Origin: Streptomyces sp. NBC_00249
Lineage (GTDB): Bacteria; Actinomycetota; Actinomycetes; Streptomycetales; Streptomycetaceae
Length of the DNA stretch: 64,000 bases
Direction of reading: 5' to 3'
NCBI RefSeq assembly: GCF_026342355.1
Contig: NZ_JAPEMV010000001.1
Span: forward strand, 372,001-436,000
Below, piece after piece: positions 58,107 to 64,000 of this stretch (position 1 is its first letter; each line of letters begins with the position of its first letter). The notes under the pieces are model-generated. The model did not search any database, was not told the origin of the DNA, and worked only from the letters and a program-made list of their open reading frames with translations. The position numbers and the translations under genes are program-made.

Positions 58107-60107
58107 TCAGTTGTCGAAGTCGAAGGGCGTGGACGGTTTGCGGGTGACGTAGAACGCCACGACCATGCCCGCGATCATCAGCGGGATGTTGAAGGCGTAG
58201 ACGAGGGCGGCCTGGCGGGGCCAGTCCTGTTTCGCCGCGAGGCGGTAGAAGTTGTCCTGCGGCCACCAGGCGAGCAGCAGGTAGGCCACGGCCAGGTGCG
58301 CGGCCCGGGTCAGGGCCCGCCCCCGGCCCCGGCGTGGCATCAGCCGGCGCCCGCCGAGGAGGAACACCACCCCGGCGGCGAAGGCGGCCACCTCGAAGAC
58401 GTACAGCACGAAGAAGAGGAAGGCCCACGGCTGGGGTACGCCGGTGAGGTCGGTGGAGCCTGGCCAGAACACCCCGGTGAGCACCGCGAGCAGCACGGCC
58501 ACCGGAAGGGACAGGCAGCCGGTCGCGCAGCCCGGCGACAGGCCCTCGCCCCCGGCCGCCCCGTACTTGCCGCCGCCGGACGGCGTGCCCCGCGGCTTCG
58601 GCTTCGCCGGTTCGGGCGGCTGCGGTACCGCCGCCCGGTCCTCCTGGCCGGCCCGGTTGCGGGGCAGGGCTCGCAGCCGGACGAGCCCGCCGGGGAGCTC
58701 CTCGTACGCCACCTTGCCGGACAGGTGCTCGCGCAGGGAGTCCAGGCCGACCGCTTCGCGGCCCACCGCCCAGTCGGGGTCCTCGGGCGGCGGGGCGACG
58801 TAGGCGACGAGCCGGGTGCGGTAGGCGGTGGTGACGCGGGCCACCACGGCGGCTCCGATGTGCGGGTGGGTGCGGATCGCGGACTCGACGGCGTACGGGT
58901 CGAGGCGGCGGCCGCCCTCCAGGGTGAGCCGGTCGCGCAGCCGCCCGCCGAAGGCCAGCAGTCCGTCGGGGCGCAGCGTCCCGAGGTCTCCGGTGGCCAC
59001 GGGGTCCGTGCCCGTCGGCGGGGTGAGGTGGATCTCCCCGTCGAGGACGTGGACCTGGCAGCCGGGGAAGGGGGTGCCGAGCGGCGCGAGGGTCTCCGGG
59101 TCGTCCTGGGGGCGGGGCAGCTGCGTCAGCTCGAACCAGGTGCCGGTGCCGGCGGCCTCGGTGAGCCCGTAGACGGCGAGCACGCGGGCGCCGGGGCGCA
59201 GCCGGTCCTGGAGGGCGATCTGCTCGTCGAGGTGGAAACGGTCGCCGGTGACGGCGACGAGCCGCACCGTGTGCAGGGCGGGGGCCGGTTCGCGGCCCCG
59301 TCCGGCGGGCGCGGGCGGCGGTTCGGGGGCCTGGCGCAGCAGTTCGCCGGCGCCGCCGGGGTCGGTGTACAGGCAGCTGACCTCTTCGTCCCGGACGGTG
59401 CGGACGAGGTCCTGGGGGCTCGGGACGTCGGTCTCGGGCAGGACCAGGGTGCCGCCGGAGCACAGGGCGCGGGTCCAGCCGGCGGCGAAGGCGGTGGCGT
59501 CGGCCTCCCCGGTGAACAGGTGGCGGTCCTCGGGGGTGGGCCGGGCGAGCTGGGCCCAGCCCTCGTACGCGGCGAGCAGCAGTGCCTGACTGACGGGGAC
59601 GGCGCGCGCCTCGGATCCGCCGGTGAACAGGACGGCGGCGCCGGGCGTGTCCCTGAGTCGGTCGGGGGCGGTCGGGGGCAGGTCTGCGATGCCCCCCGCC
59701 CCGAGGTCCACGGCGCGCGGCCCGGCGCCCTCGTCGAGACGGGCGCGGTCGGGGGCGTCGGCGAGGAGCAGGTGCGGGGAGAGCGCGGTGAGCCGGCGCC
59801 GGCCGGTGCGCGGGCCGCTCCCGGAGTCGATCAGGCAGTAGGCCCCGCCCGCCTTGAGGACGGCGAGGAGTGCGACGACGCGCTCCACGGGGCGGGCGGT
59901 GGCCACGGCGACGCGGCGGTTCCCGGCCAGGCCGGCACCGAGCAGGCGGTGGGCCAGCCGGTTGGCCCGGACGTCGAGCTCCCCGTAGGTCAGGTGCTCG
60001 GCGCCGTGGACGAGGGCGCGGGCCGCGGGGGTGTCCCGGGCCCAGGCCTCGAAGCGGTCCAGGACGGTGTCGACGGCGGGGCGGGCGGACGGCGGTGCCT
60101 GCGTCAT
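58107..60107 (-). CDS. Adenylate-forming enzyme-like protein with C-terminal membrane domain, degenerate motifs
   Basis: 666-residue protein. Residues 20-490 follow the ANL/NRPS adenylation fold (LTYGELDVRANRLAHRLL, LAVLKAGGAYCLID, VYGLTEAAGTG at 312, ATGDLGTLRPDGLLAFGGRLRD). The ATP P-loop, usually SGTTGxPKG, reads FTGGSEARAV at 161, and the catalytic Lys of the final GK motif is Gln488 in RNRAGQED, so adenylation may be lost. After a Pro/Gly linker, residues about 530-660 hold four or five membrane helices. There is no carrier domain. It converges on the GNAT/ATP-grasp gene. It is unlike a normal NRPS module. Confidence 0.8.
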   Translation of the reverse strand: MTQAPPSARPAVDTVLDRFEAWARDTPAARALVHGAEHLTYGELDVRANRLAHRLLGAGLAGNRRVAVATARPVERVVALLAVLKAGGAYCLIDSGSGPRTGRRRLTALSPHLLLADAPDRARLDEGAGPRAVDLGAGGIADLPPTAPDRLRDTPGAAVLFTGGSEARAVPVSQALLLAAYEGWAQLARPTPEDRHLFTGEADATAFAAGWTRALCSGGTLVLPETDVPSPQDLVRTVRDEEVSCLYTDPGGAGELLRQAPEPPPAPAGRGREPAPALHTVRLVAVTGDRFHLDEQIALQDRLRPGARVLAVYGLTEAAGTGTWFELTQLPRPQDDPETLAPLGTPFPGCQVHVLDGEIHLTPPTGTDPVATGDLGTLRPDGLLAFGGRLRDRLTLEGGRRLDPYAVESAIRTHPHIGAAVVARVTTAYRTRLVAYVAPPPEDPDWAVGREAVGLDSLREHLSGKVAYEELPGGLVRLRALPRNRAGQEDRAAVPQPPEPAKPKPRGTPSGGGKYGAAGGEGLSPGCATGCLSLPVAVLLAVLTGVFWPGSTDLTGVPQPWAFLFFVLYVFEVAAFAAGVVFLLGGRRLMPRRGRGRALTRAAHLAVAYLLLAWWPQDNFYRLAAKQDWPRQAALVYAFNIPLMIAGMVVAFYVTRKPSTPFDFDN

Positions 60108-60216
60108 CCCCCGATGATGCCACCGCCCGGCGGCCGGGGAGGAGGCCTGCGCAGGGTGAACATCCTTCGTACGGACAGGAGTTGCGGCCTCCAACGGGTG
60201 GGGGCGGGGCGATCCC

Positions 60217-60247
60217 TTGACCTGGAGTTTGGTTGAGGTTCTAGCGT
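60217..60247 (+). promoter_or_regulatory. MerR-type promoter/operator (19-bp spacer)
   Basis: TTGACC (60217-60222) and TAGCGT (60242-60247) are separated by 19 nt, the stretched spacing of MerR-family promoters. The spacer carries an inverted repeat ACCT...AGGT (60220-60239) reminiscent of SoxR-like sites. The -10 ends 7 nt before the ATG at 60255, so the mRNA may be leaderless. Confidence 0.65.
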
Positions 60248-60254
60248 GGGGGTC

Positions 60255-62195
60255 ATGGACATGGAAGTCACCGCCTGGACCTCGCTGCACAGCGCGATCA
60301 ACGCCCAGCAGGGCCGTCACCCGATCTCCCGGGCGAGCCTGCGCCGGATCGCGGCCTTCGCCCGCCCGCACCGGCGCGGCCTGACCCTCTTCCTGCTGCT
60401 GAGCGTGGTCGGCGCGCTGCTGGCGGTGGCCACGCCGCTGCTGGCCAGCCGCATCGTCGATGCGATCGTGCAGGGCGGGGCCGGCGGTGCGGACGGCGCC
60501 GGAACCGGTGGGGGCGACACCGGGCACATCACCCGGCTCGCGCTGCTCATCGCGGTGATCGCCGTCGCCGAGGCGGCGCTCGGCCTGCTGACCCGCAAGC
60601 TCTCCTCGACCCTCGGCGAGGGGCTGATCCTCGACCTGCGGACGGCGGTCTTCGACCACGTCCAGCGGATGCCGGTCGCCTTCTTCACCCGGACCCGCAC
60701 CGGCGCGCTGGTCAGCCGCCTGAACAACGACGTCATCGGCGCCCAGCGGGCCTTCAGCAACACCCTCTCGGGGGTGGTCGCCAATACGGTGACCCTGCTG
60801 CTGACCCTCGCGGTGATGCTGGGCATCTCCTGGCAGATCACCCTGCTGGCCCTGGTCCTGCTCCCGGTGTTCGTCCTGCCGGCCCGCCGGATGGGGGCCC
60901 GGATGGCCGGGATGCAGCGCGAGGCGTCCACCCTGAACGCCGCGATGGGCACGCAGATGACCGAGCGGTTCTCCGCCCCCGGCGCCACCCTCGTGAAGCT
61001 GTTCGGGCGCCCGGCCGACGAGTCCGCCGAGTTCGCGGCCCGCGCCGCCCGGGTGCGGGACATCGGGATCCGTACGGCCATGGCCCAGTCGGCCTTCATC
61101 ACCGCCCTCACCCTGGTCTCCGCCCTGGCCCTCGCGCTGGTCTACGGCCTCGGCGGGTACTACGCGGTGCGCGGCAGCCTGGAGGCCGGCTCCGTCGTGG
61201 CCCTCGCCCTGCTCCTGACCCGGCTCTACGCGCCGCTGACCGCGCTCGCCGGGGCCCGCGTCGAGGTCATGAGCGCCATGGTCAGCTTCGAGCGGGTCTT
61301 CGAGATCCTGGACCTGGAGCCGCTGATCGCCCAGAAGCCCCACGCCCGTACGCTGCCCGACGGCCCGGTGTCGGTGGAGTTCGACGGGGTCTCCTTCGGC
61401 TACCCCTCCGCCGACAAGGTCTCCCTCGCCTCCCTGGAGGAGGTCGCCACCCTCGACACCCGGGGCGGCACCGAGGTGCTGCACGAGGTGTCCTTCCGCG
61501 CCGAACCCGGCCAGATGGTCGCCCTCGTCGGCTCCTCGGGCGCCGGCAAGTCGACCATCGCCCAGCTGCTGCCGCGCCTGTACGACGCCGACGCGGGCGC
61601 GGTGCGCCTGGGCGGGGTGGACGTCCGCGATCTGACGGCCGACTCCATCCGCGACACCCTGGGCATGGTCACCCAGGACGGCCACCTCTTCCACGAGTCG
61701 GTACGGTCCAACCTGCTGCTGGCCCGGCCCGGCGCCGACGAGGAGGAGATCTGGGAGGCCCTGCGCCGCTCCCGCCTGGACGGGCTCGTCGCCTCCCTCC
61801 CGGACGGCCTCGACACGGTGGTCGGCGAGCGCGGCTACCGCCTCTCGGGCGGCGAACGGCAGCGGCTGACCATCGCCCGGCTGCTGCTGGCCCGCCAGCG
61901 GGTGGTGATCCTCGACGAGGCGACGGCCCACCTGGACTCCACCTCGGAGGCGGCCGTCCAGGAAGCCCTGGCCGAGGCCCTGGCCGGGCGTACCGCCGTG
62001 GTGATCGCGCACCGGCTCTCCACCGTGCAGGCCGCCGACCTGATCCTGGTGGTGGAGGACGGCCGGATCGTGGAGCGCGGTACGCACACCGAGCTGCTGG
62101 CGGCCGCGGGCCGGTACGAGGAGCTGTACCGGACGCAGTTCGCCGGTGCGGGCGGCCGCGCGCCGGGCGGCGCCGTGGCCCCCTCGGGCGCATGA
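60255..62195 (+). CDS. ABC exporter, fused permease-ATPase (half transporter)
   Basis: 646-residue ABC half-exporter. Six helices lie in residues 40-350. The nucleotide-binding domain has Walker A VGSSGAGKST (near 420), signature RLSGGERQRL, Walker B RVVILDEATAHLDS and H-loop VIAHRLSTVQ. It would act as a homodimer in drug or lipid export. ATG 60255 is chosen because it lies at the expected transcription start of the MerR-type promoter; GTG 60246 is possible. It is followed by a VOC protein after 52 bp. Confidence 0.92.
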   Translation: MDMEVTAWTSLHSAINAQQGRHPISRASLRRIAAFARPHRRGLTLFLLLSVVGALLAVATPLLASRIVDAIVQGGAGGADGAGTGGGDTGHITRLALLIAVIAVAEAALGLLTRKLSSTLGEGLILDLRTAVFDHVQRMPVAFFTRTRTGALVSRLNNDVIGAQRAFSNTLSGVVANTVTLLLTLAVMLGISWQITLLALVLLPVFVLPARRMGARMAGMQREASTLNAAMGTQMTERFSAPGATLVKLFGRPADESAEFAARAARVRDIGIRTAMAQSAFITALTLVSALALALVYGLGGYYAVRGSLEAGSVVALALLLTRLYAPLTALAGARVEVMSAMVSFERVFEILDLEPLIAQKPHARTLPDGPVSVEFDGVSFGYPSADKVSLASLEEVATLDTRGGTEVLHEVSFRAEPGQMVALVGSSGAGKSTIAQLLPRLYDADAGAVRLGGVDVRDLTADSIRDTLGMVTQDGHLFHESVRSNLLLARPGADEEEIWEALRRSRLDGLVASLPDGLDTVVGERGYRLSGGERQRLTIARLLLARQRVVILDEATAHLDSTSEAAVQEALAEALAGRTAVVIAHRLSTVQAADLILVVEDGRIVERGTHTELLAAAGRYEELYRTQFAGAGGRAPGGAVAPSGA

Positions 62196-62247
62196 TGGCC
62201 GGACGGCCCCGGCCGCCCCGGGGCCGCCGCCGACCCTGGAGAACGTG

Positions 62248-62625
62248 ATGGACATCAAGCTGGAACTGGTCGCCGTCCCCGTCACCGACGTCGACCGGGC
62301 CAAGGCCTTCTACGAGCGGATCGGCTTCCACGCCGACCACGACGTCACCGTCAGCGAGGACGTCCGCTTCGTCCAGCTGACCCCGCCGGGCTCGGCCTGC
62401 TCGATCGCCGTCGGCAAGGGGCTCACCCGGATGACCCCGGGGTCCCTGGACAACATGCAGGTGGTCGTCACCGACATCGAGGAGGCGTACGCGGACCTCA
62501 GGAACCGGGGCGTGGAGGTGACGGAGATCCAGGACATGCCCTGGGGTTCCTTCGTCTACTTCTCCGACCCCGACGGCAACGGCTGGGCCGTCCAGCAGAC
62601 CACCCCGCGCACCGCCTCGGACTGA
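62248..62625 (+). CDS. VOC-superfamily (glyoxalase/bleomycin-resistance fold) protein
   Basis: 125-residue single VOC module with the pattern LVAVPVTDVDRAKAFYERIGF at the start, NMQVVVTDIEEAYADLRNRGVEV in the middle and YFSDPDGNGWAVQQ at the end. Family members bind metals and act as glyoxalases, dioxygenases or drug-binding resistance proteins. GGAG lies 7 nt before the ATG. Co-transcription with the ABC exporter and the MerR-type promoter suggest a joint role in handling an electrophile or drug; this is inference. Confidence 0.87.
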   Translation: MDIKLELVAVPVTDVDRAKAFYERIGFHADHDVTVSEDVRFVQLTPPGSACSIAVGKGLTRMTPGSLDNMQVVVTDIEEAYADLRNRGVEVTEIQDMPWGSFVYFSDPDGNGWAVQQTTPRTASD

Positions 62626-62647
62626 GCCCGCCGGGCCCGCAGGGGGT

Positions 62648-64000
62648 TCAGCTCCAGGCCAGTTGGGCGCGGGCGCGCTGGGCCCGGCCGTGGCGGACGC
62701 CCTCCGCGAAGGCCGCCTCGTACGCCCGGTCCCCGAGGACGCTGCGGGCGGTGCGCTCGAACTCCTGGCGTACGGGCCCCAGTTCCGGGGTTCCGCGCTG
62801 CGGGTGGCCGACCGCCTGCCAGTAGGCGTACCCGGTGCCGTAGGCGTGCGCGGCGGCCGCCTCGTCGCCGTTCGCGGCCCGGGCGGCGGCGAGCAGGTCG
62901 AGGCCGAGGGCGGTGCCGAAGATGTCGCCGATCTCCCGTTTGCCCTCCAGCATGGCTTCGGCGTGCGCGGCGGACTCGGCGGGGCGGCCCTCGAACAGGC
63001 TGATGAGCGCCAGCTGGTAGTCGGCGTAGGACCGCATCCACTGCTCCTGGCGGATCACGCACCCCTCGCGCAGGGACTGCGCCTCGGCGCGGGCGTCGGC
63101 GAACAGGCCGGTGCCGGTGAGCGCGAAGACCCGTACGAGGTGGCAGCGCAGCCGGGAGGCGGAGTCGAAGGGGGTGCCGGGGACGGCCTCCAGGACGTTG
63201 TCGGCGACGATCCGGGCGGCCAGCGGGCGGCCCGCCAGCAGGTGGCTCAGGCCCAGCAGGTACGCGGCGTCGAGCGCGGCCTGCGGTTCGGCGTCGGCCC
63301 GGCCCACGGCGAGGGCCTCGCAGCCCACCGCGAGCCGGTGGGCCTCCTCCTGCTCGCCCTGGAGCAGGAGGGCCACGCCGAGGGCCCACAGGGCGCGGAC
63401 CCGGGCGGCCGGGTCGGCGTCCTCGGGCCGGGTGGCGGCCAGGGCCCGTTCCAGGTAGCCGCGCGCGACGTGCAGGTAGCCGCAGCAGGCCCAGAAGAAG
63501 CCGACGCGGCCGACGAGTTCGAGGGCGGTGGCGGGGGCGGTGGCCAGGTAGTGGTCGAGGGCGGCGCACAGGTCCCCGTGCCCGGCGGCGACCCGCCGGT
63601 AGGCTGCGCGCTGGCGGGGTCCGAGCCAGTCCCGTTCCGCCGCGCGCGCCAGGCCCAGGAAGTGGGCCGCGTGCCGGTCGCGCAGCACCTCGCGCTCTCC
63701 GGCCTCGGCCTGCCACATGGCCCCGTACTCCCGGATCGTGTCGAGCATGCGGTAGCGGGTCCGGCCCGGGACGCGGCGTACGACGGACTTGGCGACCAGT
63801 GCGGCGAGCAGCGGCGGCACCTCCTCCTCGGTGAGCGGGGGCGCGGAGCACACGGCGCGCGCGGTGTCCTCGTCGAAGGCGCCGCCGAAGACGGACAGCC
63901 GCAGCCACAGCAGCCGTTCGCGCGGGGTGCACCACTCGTGGCTCCAGCCGATGGCGGTGCGCAGGGCCCGGTGGCGGGGCGGGCGGGTGTCGCGGCGGCC
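62648..64000 (-). CDS. Large ATPase transcriptional regulator (AfsR/LuxR-type), C-terminal part only
   Basis: Partial gene whose 5' end lies beyond the right window edge; the frame stays open to 64000. The visible 450 residues begin with RALRTAIGWSHEWCTPRERLLWLRLSVFGG, the segment after the NB-ARC/NTPase domain in AfsR- and LuxR-type regulators. A small winged domain follows (LVAKSVVRRVPGRTRYRMLDTIREYG) and then TPR-like helices up to the stop. No C-terminal LuxR HTH is present, so the DNA-binding domain, if any, is at the missing N-terminus. GTG 63853 is not the true start. Confidence 0.85.
   Translation of the reverse strand, partial: GRRDTRPPRHRALRTAIGWSHEWCTPRERLLWLRLSVFGGAFDEDTARAVCSAPPLTEEEVPPLLAALVAKSVVRRVPGRTRYRMLDTIREYGAMWQAEAGEREVLRDRHAAHFLGLARAAERDWLGPRQRAAYRRVAAGHGDLCAALDHYLATAPATALELVGRVGFFWACCGYLHVARGYLERALAATRPEDADPAARVRALWALGVALLLQGEQEEAHRLAVGCEALAVGRADAEPQAALDAAYLLGLSHLLAGRPLAARIVADNVLEAVPGTPFDSASRLRCHLVRVFALTGTGLFADARAEAQSLREGCVIRQEQWMRSYADYQLALISLFEGRPAESAAHAEAMLEGKREIGDIFGTALGLDLLAAARAANGDEAAAAHAYGTGYAYWQAVGHPQRGTPELGPVRQEFERTARSVLGDRAYEAAFAEGVRHGRAQRARAQLAWS

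Noticed and set aside
58107-62303. Single 1,398-codon frame on the minus strand
   Set aside because: Only the part from 60107 down is adenylation-like. The upstream part is antisense to the ABC exporter and has shadow composition.

Overview
The window looks like chromosomal DNA of a Streptomyces or a close relative. GC is very high with strongly GC-biased third codon positions, GTG and TTG starts are common, genes are tightly packed with GTGA/ATGA overlaps, and there are typical actinobacterial families (SigB/SigF-type sigma factor, NarL-type two-component pairs, a TPR-linked XRE regulator, MMPL exporter, Zur-controlled zinc-free ribosomal proteins). The species cannot be named from sequence alone. 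I saw no tRNA, rRNA, CRISPR array, complete insertion sequence or prophage.

Layout. 1-3.6 kb: phenolic-lipid locus (type III PKS, small membrane methyltransferase and flavoprotein in the srsA-srsB-srsC order) with a divergent UbiA-type prenyltransferase. 3.6-10.7 kb: two beta-lactamase-fold serine hydrolases, a carboxylesterase, a repeat-bearing membrane protein and an M64 metallopeptidase. 10.9-14.4 kb: XRE-TPR regulator, then a TetR regulator and a 14-TM exporter with a palindromic operator. 14.5-17.1 kb: zinc-starvation locus, with zinc-free S14, L28, L33, L31 and S18 and a CobW protein around a Zur-box-like palindrome. 17.1-31.9 kb: housekeeping transport and regulation (AI-2E-type permease, MFS, membrane proteins, two-component system with an MMPL exporter, glycine-betaine-type ABC importer, stress sigma factor).

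31.9-39.9 kb is the most interesting part: a five-gene leftward operon with a long leader, encoding a 2-oxoglutarate dioxygenase of the PhyH family, a glycosyltransferase-like/epimerase fusion, an MFS exporter, a UDP-sugar 6-dehydrogenase and a glutamine amidotransferase of the AsnB family. The combination suggests a small natural product carrying an oxidised, possibly amidated, sugar (a uronamide), exported by the MFS protein. 40.2-45.7 kb: a Crp-like site and orphan gene, a GntR regulator with its own operator, and two divergent NIS siderophore synthetases sharing a palindrome. 45.9-49.3 kb: secreted BBE-type flavoenzyme and a proline-rich trypsin-like protease. 49.3-49.55 kb holds two back-to-back MITE-like palindromes that share a CTAG. 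49.6-55.7 kb: HXXEE protein, AEC permease, a second two-component system, a DUF1023 hydrolase and an acyltransferase. 55.7-64 kb: DUF350 protein, a GNAT/ATP-grasp fusion facing a membrane-anchored adenylation-like protein with lost catalytic motifs, an ABC exporter and VOC protein behind a MerR-type 19-bp-spacer promoter, and the 3' part of a large AfsR/LuxR-type ATPase regulator cut by the window edge.

Convergent gene pairs are mostly separated by strong hairpins (12222, 20731, 27344, 31918, 55702), which supports the gene boundaries. Most functional calls rest on visible motifs and family knowledge. No database search was run.
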